From positions 372,001 to 436,000 of the forward strand of contig NZ_QHKL01000001.1 of assembly GCF_003947415.1 (NCBI RefSeq): a stretch of 64,000 nt of DNA, written 5' to 3'. The notes beneath the pieces were generated by a model that saw only the letters and a program-made list of their open reading frames with translations, did no database searches and had not been told where the DNA came from. Positions 33,215 to 42,094 of the stretch are shown here, one piece after another. The DNA comes from Amycolatopsis sp. WAC 01376. Its GTDB lineage: Bacteria; Actinomycetota; Actinomycetes; Mycobacteriales; Pseudonocardiaceae. Both the position numbers and the translations under genes were made by a program. How positions within the stretch are numbered: position 1 is the first letter of the stretch; every line of letters starts with the position of its first letter.

Positions 33215-34605
33215 CGGTACTCCCTCAGCCGTTCACGGATTCCCAACGCGGATCCCGCCGCCGCGAGCAACGCCAGCACCGCGATCCCCGGCGGGAGCAG
33301 GGTCAGCGCGCGTTCGGCGCCGCGGGTGTCGTCGAGGAATTCCTGTCGTCCCACGTTGATCGCGGCCACCAGGTTCTCGTCGAGCCGCAGGAACGCCCCG
33401 GCCGCGCCGTCCTTCTTGTCGTCGCGGGTGGCCGTGCCGACGGCGTCCTGGTAAAAGCCGTCGTCGTCCTGGCGCCGCACCTCGGCGTGCGCCTTGAACC
33501 ACGCCGACGCCGCTTGGATCGCCGCGTCCACCTTCTCGGCGGCCGCGCCGCCCGCCGCGAGGCCGCGTGCCTCGCCCAGCAGACCGCCTTGCCCGTCGGT
33601 GCCGCCGAGTTGCGCGGCGAGGTCACCGAAGTCCTTTTCGTACGCCGCGCCGTCGCCGCGGGCGACGAGGGTCAGCGTCTCGTCGGCTCGTGCCTGCAGC
33701 GCCGCGATACGGGCGCGCACGAGGACGTCCACCTGGTGCGAGCCGTCTTCCTCGCCACTGCCGACGAGGCTGCTCTGCACGATCAGCGCCACCGCGCCCC
33801 ACAGCAGGGCGACGACCACCGACGCGGTCGCGACGACGAGGCCGACGTTCAGCAGCCGGTTGGTCTTCCGCGTCAGATGCACCTGCGTGACGATCAGGGC
33901 GGCGAGCAGTGCGAGCACCAAAGCCGTTGCCAGCCAAGGGAATCCGGTCGCGTCGTCTTGTTCGGCGGCGAGCCGGTCGGTGTCGATGCGGTACAGATCC
34001 TGTGCGGCGGGAAGGATTTTCGCCCGCATCAGCTCGGATGCCTCCCGCAGATACGAGGCACCGACGGGATAACCCTGCCGGTTGTAGACACGCGCGGTCT
34101 CGATCAGTCCTGTGTAGACAGGGATCTCGCGGCCGAGGGTGTTGATCTGCTCGGCGGCTTCGTCGACGCCGGAGGAGTCCGATGCCGCCTTCGCCAGCGC
34201 CGCCCCGGCTTCCGCGATGTCGCGTTCGTACCGCTGGCGCATCGGGAGCGGCTCGGTGCCGATCGAGAGGAACGAACTGGCCGCTGTCGCGTCGGCGTCC
34301 GAAAGCGCGCGGTAGACCTGCTGCGCGGCGGCGGCCAGCGGTTCGCGGTGGTCGATCAGGCCGTTGATCGTGTCCTTCTTGTCCTGCGCGGCCAGCGTGC
34401 CGAACAGTCCCGCGACCAGCGACAGCAGCACGAGGCCGATCGCGATCACCGACAGCCTGCCCGGCGTGGTCGCCGCGGACCGAATGACCGCGCGGATCCC
34501 GTTCCCCGGCAGTTCGAGCAGCCCGGCGATCCCGCTGCGGCCCTCCGGCGCAGGGGGCGGCGCGGGGCTCCCCGGCGGCCCCGGCCGGGTCACAGTGCTC
34601 GTCAT
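33211..34605 (-). CDS. glnX: Membrane signalling protein GlnX
   Basis: A 464-residue protein with four hydrophobic segments (about residues 45-70, 205-225, 235-260 and 430-455) enclosing two extracytoplasmic helical domains, as in mycobacterial GlnX (Rv0412c-type), which links GlnH to PknG. The helical domain residues include YRALSDADATAASSFLSIG, similar to sensory four-helix bundles. The ATG at 34605 has GGGAGG eight bases upstream. It is coupled to glnH by a 4-bp overlap. Confidence 0.9.
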   Translation of the reverse strand: MTSTVTRPGPPGSPAPPPAPEGRSGIAGLLELPGNGIRAVIRSAATTPGRLSVIAIGLVLLSLVAGLFGTLAAQDKKDTINGLIDHREPLAAAAQQVYRALSDADATAASSFLSIGTEPLPMRQRYERDIAEAGAALAKAASDSSGVDEAAEQINTLGREIPVYTGLIETARVYNRQGYPVGASYLREASELMRAKILPAAQDLYRIDTDRLAAEQDDATGFPWLATALVLALLAALIVTQVHLTRKTNRLLNVGLVVATASVVVALLWGAVALIVQSSLVGSGEEDGSHQVDVLVRARIAALQARADETLTLVARGDGAAYEKDFGDLAAQLGGTDGQGGLLGEARGLAAGGAAAEKVDAAIQAASAWFKAHAEVRRQDDDGFYQDAVGTATRDDKKDGAAGAFLRLDENLVAAINVGRQEFLDDTRGAERALTLLPPGIAVLALLAAAGSALGIRERLREYR

Positions 34606-34700
34606 CGCCGATCCTCCCCATTGGTTCTACCCGCAAAGAAGGTATCCGAGTCGGGATCAGCGCAGCCAGTGACACCGGCGTGTGTCATCTGCACGTGATC

Positions 34701-35339
34701 TCAGAGGCCCTTTTCCAGTCCGTAGCGCACTGCCTGCGCACGATTGCGCACACCGATCTTGGCGAACGCGTGGTTGATGTGGCTTTTCACGGTGGCCTCG
34801 CCGATGTACAGCTCGGTGGCGATTTCCGGATTGGACAACCCGCGCGCGATGAGGCCGAGCACTTCGGCTTCGCGGGCGGTGAGCCCGTCCGGGAGTTCGA
34901 CCTTGGCCCGCGTGACCGTTCTGGCTTCGAGCGCGGCGACGAGTCTGTCGGAGACTTCGGCGGCGAAGATCGCCTGTCCGTTGGCGGCGGAGCGGATGGC
35001 CGCCCCGATATCGGCGCGTCCGGCGTCCTTGGTCAGGTAACCGCGGGCTCCGGCGCGCAGCGCGTCCGCGATCGAGGCGTCGTCCGCGTACGTCGTGAGG
35101 ACGACGACGGCGACGTCCGGGTGATCGCGTTTGAGCAGTCTGGTGGCGGCCACCCCGTCCAGGACGGGCATGCGCAGGTCCATCAGCACGACGTCGGCCG
35201 CGGTGTGGCCGAGCAGGTCGAGCGCTTGCCGTCCGTCGCCCGCCGAGCCGGCGACCTCGACCCCGTCGATCAGCCCGAGCAGGGCGACGAGCCCTTCGCG
35301 CATGACCTGCTGGTCATCGACCACGACCACCCGGATCAC
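34701..35339 (-). CDS. NarL/FixJ-family response regulator (system 1)
   Basis: A 212-residue receiver-LuxR output protein. The receiver has the acidic pair VVDD, phospho-acceptor aspartate in VVLMDLRMP and the lysine of TKDAG. The LuxR helix-turn-helix (LTAREAEVLGLIARGLSNPE) follows. The GTG at 35339 overlaps the kinase stop (GTGA). The kinase partner is immediately upstream. Confidence 0.93.
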   Translation of the reverse strand: MIRVVVVDDQQVMREGLVALLGLIDGVEVAGSAGDGRQALDLLGHTAADVVLMDLRMPVLDGVAATRLLKRDHPDVAVVVLTTYADDASIADALRAGARGYLTKDAGRADIGAAIRSAANGQAIFAAEVSDRLVAALEARTVTRAKVELPDGLTAREAEVLGLIARGLSNPEIATELYIGEATVKSHINHAFAKIGVRNRAQAVRYGLEKGL

Positions 35340-36463
35340 GTCCGCACCACCGCCTCCACCGTCCAGTGCCCGTCGGCAGGGCCCGCGGTCAGCGTGCCAC
35401 CGGCGAGTGCGAGCCGCTCCCTCATCCCGGTGAGACCGAATCCGCCGGTGTCCGCCGATCGGCCGGTTTCGCCGAGTTCGTTCCACACCCGCAAGCGAAC
35501 CTCCGCCGGAGTGAAGTGCAGCCGGAGCGACACCGGCTGCCCGGCGGCGTGCTTGGCCGCGTTGGTCAACGCCTCCCGCGCGACGCCCACCAGCGAGACC
35601 ACCTCGGCGGACGGCAGTGGCCGCTGCTCCCCCTCGACCTCGAACGACACGCCGTCGTGGTGCGCGTCCGCCAGCCGCCGCAAGGCTTCGGCCAGCGACG
35701 GGACGTCGCTGCGCAAGGCGGCGACCGCGTCCCGCGCCTCGGCGAGCCCGTCCGCGGCCAGCCGCCGCGACAACCGGACCCTGCCGAGCGCACCGTCCAC
35801 ATCGGACTTCTCGGCCAGCAGCGCCTCGGCGACCTCCAGGTGGATTCCCAGCGCTCCCAGCGAATGCGCGAGGACGTCGTGGATCTCCCTGGCGATCCGC
35901 GTGCGCTCGTCGAGCGCGGCGGCCCGCGCGTGTTCGGTCTGCGCCAGCCTGGTCTGCTCCAGCAGCGCGGCCGCCTGCGCCGCCTGCACCTCGTACTGCC
36001 GCCGGTTCAACCCCAGCAGCATAAGCACGAGCAGCACGCCGACGTTGCCGAACACCAGCGGCCCGGACGCGCCCGCGACCAGGCCGGTGACCGCCGCGAG
36101 GCCCGCGTCGAGCCCCACCACCCCCACGATGGCGGCCACCGACGGCTCGGTCAGGGTGGCGAACCGGCTGACCGTGACCACCGCCAGCACGATGGCGGAG
36201 GAGTCCTCCGCCCAGCCGAGCGCGATCGACGGCGCGACGCTCGCCACCGCGAGCAGGACGGTCGCCACCCGGGGGAACCGCGGGGAGGCCGCGACGAAAC
36301 CCAGCCAGCACGCCGCGCAGACGCCGTAAGCCGTCCAGATCCACGCGCTGGACTCGCTCGCGGTCAGCAGCACCACCACGACCGCGGCCGTGCCGAGCAG
36401 CTGGACGACCAGCCAGCTGGGCGCGATCGTGTCCGGCAGCAGCGGCCGCTCCCGCTTCCTCAT
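35336..36463 (-). CDS. NarL-type sensor histidine kinase (system 1)
   Basis: A 375-residue membrane kinase. The first 150 residues hold about five hydrophobic segments, so the input domain is mostly within the membrane. HisKA_3 has the phospho-acceptor in REIHDVLAHSLGALGIHLEV and the HATPase has GLTGMRERL. The ATG at 36463 follows GGGGGGAG. A 40-aa membrane peptide gene lies just upstream. Its stimulus is unknown. Confidence 0.93.
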   Translation of the reverse strand: MRKRERPLLPDTIAPSWLVVQLLGTAAVVVVLLTASESSAWIWTAYGVCAACWLGFVAASPRFPRVATVLLAVASVAPSIALGWAEDSSAIVLAVVTVSRFATLTEPSVAAIVGVVGLDAGLAAVTGLVAGASGPLVFGNVGVLLVLMLLGLNRRQYEVQAAQAAALLEQTRLAQTEHARAAALDERTRIAREIHDVLAHSLGALGIHLEVAEALLAEKSDVDGALGRVRLSRRLAADGLAEARDAVAALRSDVPSLAEALRRLADAHHDGVSFEVEGEQRPLPSAEVVSLVGVAREALTNAAKHAAGQPVSLRLHFTPAEVRLRVWNELGETGRSADTGGFGLTGMRERLALAGGTLTAGPADGHWTVEAVVRT

Positions 36464-36471
36464 CTCCCCCC

Positions 36472-36594
36472 TCAGTGATCGCTCAGCCGCGTGATCATCT
36501 CGACCAGGATCAGCCGGTAGGCCAGGAATCCCAGCAGGACGACGACCCCTGCGACGACCAGCACCAACAGGCCTTTCGCGTTCATCTTTCCCAT
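36472..36594 (-). CDS. 40-aa single-pass membrane peptide
   Basis: MGKMNAKGLLVLVVAGVVVLLGF-like hydrophobic helix followed by a short tail ending ITRLSDH. It ends 8 bp before the kinase start, so it is probably the first gene of the two-component operon. Short membrane peptides of this kind can modulate adjacent kinases; that is inference. The ATG at 36594 lacks a strong ribosome site (GGAAA is nearby). Confidence 0.55.
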   Translation of the reverse strand: MGKMNAKGLLVLVVAGVVVLLGFLAYRLILVEMITRLSDH

Positions 36595-36661
36595 GACACG
36601 GACGTTAGGCACGCCGAGGGGTGGACCGGGACCATCGCCGGGTCGACCCCGGGGTGGAGGT

Positions 36662-37912
36662 TCAGGCGCGGACGGCGGGCGCGACGGAATACGGGAGGAC
36701 CTCGCCGTCTGCGGGCCGTTCGACGAGCACCTCGACATCGTCCGCGAAACGGTACGGCCTGCCCAGCAGGATCCCGCCGAAATGCCGCCGCATCCTGGAC
36801 ATCTCGGCGCGGACGGTGACGGTGCGGCCCGCGTCGCCGAACAGGTCGCGCGACAGTTCCGACGCCGACCTCCCCTCGCGATGACGCGCGAGGACGTACA
36901 GCATCTCCGCGTGCCGCGGGCTCAGCCGATGCGACCACGTGCCTGCCTCGCCCGAGACGCGCAGCGTGCTCTCGCGCGCCGACCTCAGATCGAGCACGAC
37001 CCGCGTCGGCGGCACGTCCTCCTCCTCGGTGAGCCGGACGAGCCACCCGCCCGGCAGCGGCTCCAGCAGGCAGTTCCCGTAGGTGGGGAGCCAGGTCCGG
37101 CCCGCGGTCGCGTCGTTCGGCAGCGCGATCCGGCCGACCGGGACGAGGCCAGCCGACGCCGCGATCCAGCCGTGCGGGTCGGCGATCACCGCCCTGCCCT
37201 TCACCTTGGCGAGCAAGGGTGACGCCAGCCCGCGCAGCTGTTCGAGCTCCGAGAGATGGGTGGTGCGCAGCTGCGCTTCGGCGAGTTTCGCGACCGTGTC
37301 GACCAGTGCGAGGGTGGTCGGATGCACGGTGGAGGCCGGGCCGGAGAGGTCGACGACGCCGAGCAGCCTGCCGTCCCTCGGATCGTGCAGCGGCGCGGCG
37401 GCGCAGGTCCAGTCGTGCTGGCTACGGACGTAGTGCTCGGCCGAGTAGACCTGCACCGGATGCCGGACCACCAGCGCGGTTCCCATGGCGTTGGTGCCGA
37501 CGGCGTTCTCACGCCAGTCGACGCCGTCGACCAGGCCGAGCCCGTCGGCGCGGCGGCGGACCGCGGTGCTGCCGTCACGCCAGAGGACGCGGCCGTCCGC
37601 GTCGACGACGACCATGATGTGCGCGGCCTGTTCGGCGAGGCTGATCAGGCCGCCACGCAGGGCGGGCAGGACGGCGGCGAGACCGCTCTCGCGACGGCGG
37701 GCTTCCAGCTGTTCCATGGCGAGCGCGGGAACCGGCGCGCCGCGGTCCGGGTCCAGGCCGAGCCGGCGCATCCGCTGCCAGGACGCGCCGATGACCGCGC
37801 GCGGATGGCTCGGGAGCGCGCGACCGGAGAGGGCGGCCTCGTGCACTTCGGCGAGGGCGCGCGCGTGACGGCGCGGATCCGCGCCGACCGGCAAAGCCGC
37901 CTCCAGCCGCAC
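36662..37912 (-). CDS. GAF-domain transcriptional regulator, AcoR-like without AAA+ domain
   Basis: A 416-residue regulator. The N-terminal part matches the sensory GAF section of acetoin regulators (HPRAVIGASWQRMRRLGLDP, WRENAVGTNAMGTAL, APLHDPRDGRLLGVVDLSGP). There is no sigma-54 AAA+ domain; instead the C-terminus is a winged-helix (LSPRHAEMLYVLARHREGRS, then ELSRDLFG). This form is common in actinomycetes near aldehyde dehydrogenase or AcoX-like genes. The GTG at 37912 follows AAAGGAG; the frame continues upstream but looks non-coding. Confidence 0.85.
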   Translation of the reverse strand: MRLEAALPVGADPRRHARALAEVHEAALSGRALPSHPRAVIGASWQRMRRLGLDPDRGAPVPALAMEQLEARRRESGLAAVLPALRGGLISLAEQAAHIMVVVDADGRVLWRDGSTAVRRRADGLGLVDGVDWRENAVGTNAMGTALVVRHPVQVYSAEHYVRSQHDWTCAAAPLHDPRDGRLLGVVDLSGPASTVHPTTLALVDTVAKLAEAQLRTTHLSELEQLRGLASPLLAKVKGRAVIADPHGWIAASAGLVPVGRIALPNDATAGRTWLPTYGNCLLEPLPGGWLVRLTEEEDVPPTRVVLDLRSARESTLRVSGEAGTWSHRLSPRHAEMLYVLARHREGRSASELSRDLFGDAGRTVTVRAEMSRMRRHFGGILLGRPYRFADDVEVLVERPADGEVLPYSVAPAVRA

Positions 37913-37992
37913 CTGGCCCACTCCTTTGGTCCGTTTCGACCAGTGTGCCCGGCGGCCCCGGCGTGCGGAAGGCTTCTGTGATCTGGGCCGGC

Positions 37993-38865
37993 TTACCGGC
38001 CGAAGGGGGCGTCCACCAGGTGGGTCGCGGGAAAGGACCCGGTCGGCTTGCGGCCGAGGAGCAGGCCGGTCCTGGTGGCCTCGGCCATCACGGCGCGGAC
38101 GTCGACGCACCATGGGCCGTCGGGCTTCAGCTCGACGAAAGCGCTCTCTCCCGGCTTCAGCACGAAATGCGGTTGGCCGTCGAGCGCGATGGAGCCGCCG
38201 TCGACGGCGAGGTCGACGCGGACCCCGGCGTACAGCACGCTCCAGCCCCGGACGCCCACCGCGCGGACCTCGCCGGGCGCGATCGGCGCCTGCACGACGT
38301 ACGGCGTCTCGTCGACCGGCCCGAGCGAGACCGCGACACCGTCCACAGTGGACTTGGGACTGGGGCACAGCCGCCCGGGGATACTCGACAACCCGACCCC
38401 GTCCGGGACGGCGAACGTGCAGTACAGCTCGGTCAGCGACGCGGGATCCCACCGGCTCTCCGAGCACACGCTGACGTCGGTCAGCGCGATCTCGCGGCGG
38501 GCCTTCGTCACCACCTCGAGCACGGTCGCGCGGTTCGTGACCAGGTCCGTGTCCACCTGATGGGTGGCCAGCAGCCCGGCGGCGAGCCCGGCGACGGCGG
38601 TCTCGTCGGTGCTCCCGGCGGGCAACATGAGCAGCGGCACGTCGCCACAGGCGGCCGCGGCGGCCCGCATCATGCCCTCGTTGCCCAGGCAGATGACCAC
38701 GCTCGCACCCGCGTCCACCATCCGGCGGACGGTGCCGATGATCTTCCCCGCCTCGGTCCACACCATCACGCGGCCGACCCCGGCCACTCTCAGTGCCGAA
38801 CGCAGGCTCTGGATATCACGCTCCGAAGCGGGGTTCGCCACGATCCCCGCAACCGCTTCGCCCAC
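37993..38865 (-). CDS. ATP-NAD kinase-like protein, AcoX family
   Basis: A 290-residue protein. The N-terminal Rossmann-like part (AGIVANPASERDIQSLRSAL, CLGNEGMMRAAAA, PLLMLPAGSTDETA) resembles diacylglycerol/NAD kinase-type AcoX proteins of acetoin clusters, although the glycine-rich motif GGDGT is altered to GNEGM. The C-terminal part is beta-rich. The GTG at 38865 follows GGAGG. It lies 80 bp upstream of the AcoR-like regulator and probably shares a transcript. No acetoin dehydrogenase genes are present. Confidence 0.75.
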   Translation of the reverse strand: MGEAVAGIVANPASERDIQSLRSALRVAGVGRVMVWTEAGKIIGTVRRMVDAGASVVICLGNEGMMRAAAAACGDVPLLMLPAGSTDETAVAGLAAGLLATHQVDTDLVTNRATVLEVVTKARREIALTDVSVCSESRWDPASLTELYCTFAVPDGVGLSSIPGRLCPSPKSTVDGVAVSLGPVDETPYVVQAPIAPGEVRAVGVRGWSVLYAGVRVDLAVDGGSIALDGQPHFVLKPGESAFVELKPDGPWCVDVRAVMAEATRTGLLLGRKPTGSFPATHLVDAPFGR

Positions 38866-39499
38866 ATGTCCTCCGCTGCCGCGCCAAGTCCCTACAAGGA
38901 AACGACGTCGAGGCCGCGAAAGAAAGAGTTGCACGAGGTTGCATCACAAAGCCACCTCCGCGGAGGAAGGCGACCAGCAGCGCGAGTTCGAGGATCAGCA
39001 GGATCCGTTCGGCCACTCCGCTCACCGCACGGGCGTCGACCAGGAACGTCGCCACGAAGACCACCAGAGCGGCCAACGTGGCGTAGGACAGCCGCCGGGC
39101 CGCGCCGAGGATCAGTCCTGCCAGCGGCAACGCGGCGAAAGCGGCGAGCGCGACATACCGGTGGATGGCGCCATGCCAGGTCAGCGGCTGGTCCATCGGC
39201 TCCTGCGGGAACACCGCGAGCACGCACAGCCCGACGCCGAACAAGGCGACGAGCCTGGCGGCCCACACCGCCCCGGACAGCCGGACGCCGCCCGCGACGG
39301 TCAGCGCGCCGAAGCCGGTGGCCAGCATGGCGACCCCGACGAGCCGCGCACCCTGTCCGACGTGGACGTACTCGCTGAAGGTGGTGGCGAGGGGATCGAC
39401 CGCGCCGGCGTTGACGATCTCCACGTAGACAGCGATGACCAGGCCCGCGGCCAGCCACGCGAACGCGGACAGCCGGATCAGCCCTCTGATGTCGTTCAT
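38816..39499 (-). CDS. DUF998-like six-helix membrane protein
   Basis: A 227-residue membrane protein with about six hydrophobic segments, beginning RGLIRLSAFAWLAAGLVIAV. The pattern PQEPMDQPLTWHGAIHRYVALAAF fits DUF998 proteins. The last 35 residues look non-conserved and the frame overlaps the AcoX-like start by 50 bp. It is divergent from system 2. Confidence 0.8.
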   Translation of the reverse strand: MNDIRGLIRLSAFAWLAAGLVIAVYVEIVNAGAVDPLATTFSEYVHVGQGARLVGVAMLATGFGALTVAGGVRLSGAVWAARLVALFGVGLCVLAVFPQEPMDQPLTWHGAIHRYVALAAFAALPLAGLILGAARRLSYATLAALVVFVATFLVDARAVSGVAERILLILELALLVAFLRGGGFVMQPRATLSFAASTSFPCRDLARQRRTCGRSGCGDRGEPRFGA

Positions 39500-39631
39500 G
39501 AACCGAGCCTGACCGCGCGCCACCGTCCGGCACATCCCGCCCGGGCGAGCAGTCCGCGTCACCCCGCGGGGGACTCCCGGTGTCCCCCACGAGGGGATGT
39601 GCCCGGTCCGCGGCGTCGTTAGCGTCGAGCC

Positions 39632-40891
39632 ATGGACACGTACGGCGGCTCCCTGGGCTGGGCGCTCCTCACCGGACGCGACGCCGATCTCGAACCGCCG
39701 TCGGCCTGGTGGCGCGTCCCGGTCTGGATCAAGGCCGTCCTCGCCGGATCCGCGCTCGCGGTGCTGATGGGCCTGACCTACGGCACTTGGGCGCGTTACC
39801 TCGGCGGCGGCAGTGTGCCGCTGATCTTCTTCCTGCTGATCCTGCAGATCGTCCCGCCGTTGCTGGTCGTCAAGTTCCCGCTGACCGCCGTCCGGGTGGC
39901 GGCGGCGGGGATGGTCAGCGCGATCATCGCGGTCCTCTTCCCCGCCGACTACGCGCTGTTCGGCCGGACAGCGTCGGAGTGGCCGTTGCAGGTCCAGGCC
40001 CTGCCGTATCTCCCGGTCCTCGCGCTGACGCTCGCCCGCACGAAACCCGGGCAAGGCAGGGGGATCTCGATCATCGCCGTGACGCTGGCCGTCGGGGTCG
40101 GCATCGCGCAGCTACCGCGCGCGGGCACGAAGACCCTGGTGTGGTCGTTGATCGTGGTGACCGCGACCATCGTGGCCGGATACGGGATGCAGCAACGCCG
40201 CCGGGCGCTGGAGCAAGCCGACGCGGCCGAGCGCACGACGGTCGAGGAGCGCGCGAAACGGGCGACGTTGCAGGAACGCGCGTTGATCGCCAGGGAGCTG
40301 CACGACATCATCGGCCATCACCTCTCGCTGATCGCGCTGCGGACCGACAGCGCGCGCTACCGCGTCCCGGACGTGTCCGAGGCCGCGCAGGAGGAGTTCC
40401 GCGCCATCGGGGTCGCGGCCAGGGAAGCGCTCGACGAGGCCCGGCGGCTGGTCGGCGTGCTGCGTGACACGGAGGCCGAGCCGGAGCACGAACCGCAGCC
40501 GGGGCTCGCGGAGGTGCCGTCGCTGATCGACGGCTGCCGGGCGTCCGGGATCGAGATCCGCGCGGAGATCGCCGGCGGGGACGACGTTCCCGCCCTGGTC
40601 GAACTGGCCGCGTACCGGATCCTGCAGGAGGCGCTGAGCAACGCGGCCCGGCACAGCCCGGGGGCGAAAGTGGACGTCGAGGTGCGGCGAGAACCCGACG
40701 GGCTCAAGATCCTCGTCGAAAACGGGCCGCCAACACGGCCTGCCGGCCCTGCTTTGAACGACGGCACCGGCCTCGCCGGGATCGCCGAACGCGTTACCCT
40801 GATCGGCGGTTCCCACGAGGCCGGGCCGCGGGCCGACGGCGGTTTCCGCGTGGCCGTCAAGCTGGATCTCCCGGGGGTGGGCGAAGCGTGA
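39632..40891 (+). CDS. NarL-type sensor histidine kinase (system 2)
   Basis: A 419-residue kinase with about five hydrophobic segments in residues 30-200. HisKA_3 carries ARELHDIIGHHLSLIALRTD (His phospho-acceptor) and the ATPase has YRILQEALSNAARHSPGA and GTGLAGIAERV. The ATG at 39632 is the first credible start. It overlaps the response-regulator gene by 4 bp. Confidence 0.93.
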   Translation: MDTYGGSLGWALLTGRDADLEPPSAWWRVPVWIKAVLAGSALAVLMGLTYGTWARYLGGGSVPLIFFLLILQIVPPLLVVKFPLTAVRVAAAGMVSAIIAVLFPADYALFGRTASEWPLQVQALPYLPVLALTLARTKPGQGRGISIIAVTLAVGVGIAQLPRAGTKTLVWSLIVVTATIVAGYGMQQRRRALEQADAAERTTVEERAKRATLQERALIARELHDIIGHHLSLIALRTDSARYRVPDVSEAAQEEFRAIGVAAREALDEARRLVGVLRDTEAEPEHEPQPGLAEVPSLIDGCRASGIEIRAEIAGGDDVPALVELAAYRILQEALSNAARHSPGAKVDVEVRREPDGLKILVENGPPTRPAGPALNDGTGLAGIAERVTLIGGSHEAGPRADGGFRVAVKLDLPGVGEA

Positions 40892-41550
40892 CGACCGTTT
40901 TCATCGTCGACGACCAGGCCTTGGTGCGGGAGAGCTTCGCCGGCCTGCTGAACGCGCAACCGGGTCTGGACGTGGTGGGCCAAGCAGGCGACGGAATCGC
41001 GGCGCTCGCGGGCCTCTCCGCCTTGGCCACGCCACCGGACGTCGTCCTGATGGACATCCGGATGCCCGTGATGGACGGTCTCGAAGCGACCAGGCGGCTG
41101 CTCGACGGCGACGGCGAGAAGCCGAAGGTGCTCGTCCTGACGACGTTCCACCTGGACGACTACGTCTACGAGGCGCTGCGGGCGGGCGCGAGCGGGTTCC
41201 TGTTGAAGGACGCGCCGTCGGCCGAACTGATCAACGCCATCGAAGTGGTCGCCGCCGGTGACGCGCTGCTCTCCCCCGCCGTCACGAAGCGGCTCATCGC
41301 GAACTTCGTGGCGAGCGCACCGGTTCCGCGGCCGTCCCCGGCGAGGTTCGACGTACTCACCGAACGCGAGCGGGAAGTGCTGCGGTTGATCGCGAAAGGG
41401 CGGTCCAATCCGGAGATCGCCGCGGATCTGGTGCTCTCGGCGCAGACCATCAAGACCTATGTGGGCCGGATACTCGCGAAACTCGGGTTACGGGACCGGG
41501 CACAGGCGATCGTGCTCGCCTACGAGGCGGGACTCGTCTCCCCCACCTGA
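40888..41550 (+). CDS. NarL/FixJ-family response regulator (system 2)
   Basis: A 220-residue receiver plus LuxR output. It has FIVDDQ, VVLMDIRMP with the phospho-acceptor, the lysine in LLKDAPSAE, and the LuxR helix-turn-helix (LTEREREVLRLIAKGRSNPE). GTG start overlapping the kinase stop (GTGA). Followed by a 545-bp gap with palindromic repeats. Confidence 0.94.
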   Translation: MTTVFIVDDQALVRESFAGLLNAQPGLDVVGQAGDGIAALAGLSALATPPDVVLMDIRMPVMDGLEATRRLLDGDGEKPKVLVLTTFHLDDYVYEALRAGASGFLLKDAPSAELINAIEVVAAGDALLSPAVTKRLIANFVASAPVPRPSPARFDVLTEREREVLRLIAKGRSNPEIAADLVLSAQTIKTYVGRILAKLGLRDRAQAIVLAYEAGLVSPT

Positions 41551-41733
41551 GAGCCGCCGGGCCAGGAAAGCGTAGGCGCCCGCGGGTCCTATGTCGTGAT
41601 TCGGGTTCTGGCGAGCTTCCCCTTGGGTACCTACTGCGTGGCCTGTGGCGCTTCTTGCGTGATGCCAGGTTGAAGTACATGAAGGCCCCGTGCCTACTCT
41701 TCAGCGCTTCCAACGGCCCGGCGTCGAACTCCT

Positions 41734-41790
41734 ATGTCGTGAAGGGCACCTTTGAGACCTTCAACGTCTCAAAGGTGCCCTTCACGACAT
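41734..41790. repeat. Perfect palindrome, 25-bp arms
   Basis: Arms 41734-41758 and 41766-41790 are exact complements around a 7-nt loop. The arm includes GTGAAGGGCACCTTTGAG, related in layout to the next palindrome (GTGAAGGCCTCCTTGAG). Confidence 0.92.
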
Positions 41791-41890
41791 CACCACGACC
41801 GCGACCACTCACGCAAGCGCCTGACTGGAGTCCTTCACGCGCCACTGTTGTGACTGCTGGTGCCTGTGGGGCGAACGCGGCGAAGACCGA

Positions 41891-41945
41891 GTCCGTGAAG
41901 GCCTCCTTGAGGGACCCAGAGTCCCTCAAGGAGGCCTTCACGGAC
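41891..41945. repeat. Perfect palindrome, 25-bp arms, related to the preceding one
   Basis: Arms 41891-41915 and 41921-41945 are exact complements around a 5-nt loop. Both palindromes share CGTGAAGG and TTGAG blocks, so they belong to one repeat family. Confidence 0.92.
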
Positions 41946-42044
41946 CGGGGCCTGGCATCAACCGCAGCCTCAACCACGTCGGCACCTAAGACACCCTTGG
42001 CTCTAACCCGAATCGCCACGCACGATCGGGCCGCCCTGGAAAAG

Positions 42045-42081
42045 CAGCAGGGCCGCCTTCCCGAGGGAAGACGGCCCTGCT
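42045..42081 (-). terminator. Hairpin terminator after the second cold-shock gene
   Basis: Arms of about 17 bp (AGCAGGGCCG core) with one mismatch and a short GA loop lie 14 bp past the csp stop on the minus strand. Confidence 0.75.
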
Positions 42082-42094
42082 TGGAAAACCTGGA

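Larger units (their letters stand above)
41551..42094. other. Intergenic region with two perfect 25-bp palindromes
   Basis: No credible gene in about 545 bp between convergent genes. It holds the palindromes at 41734-41790 and 41891-41945, an extra TCCTATGTCGTGA copy near 41587, and the terminator at 42045-42081. Confidence 0.7.

Noticed and set aside
34701..36344. A single 547-codon frame joining sequence upstream of the first response regulator
   Set aside because: Only the last 212 codons encode a protein family; the upstream part overlaps the kinase in a different frame. The GTGA overlap gives the true start.
36662..38761. 699-codon version of the GAF regulator
   Set aside because: The first 283 codons run through the AcoX-like gene in a shadow frame. 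A GTG with an AAAGGAG site marks the real start at 37912.
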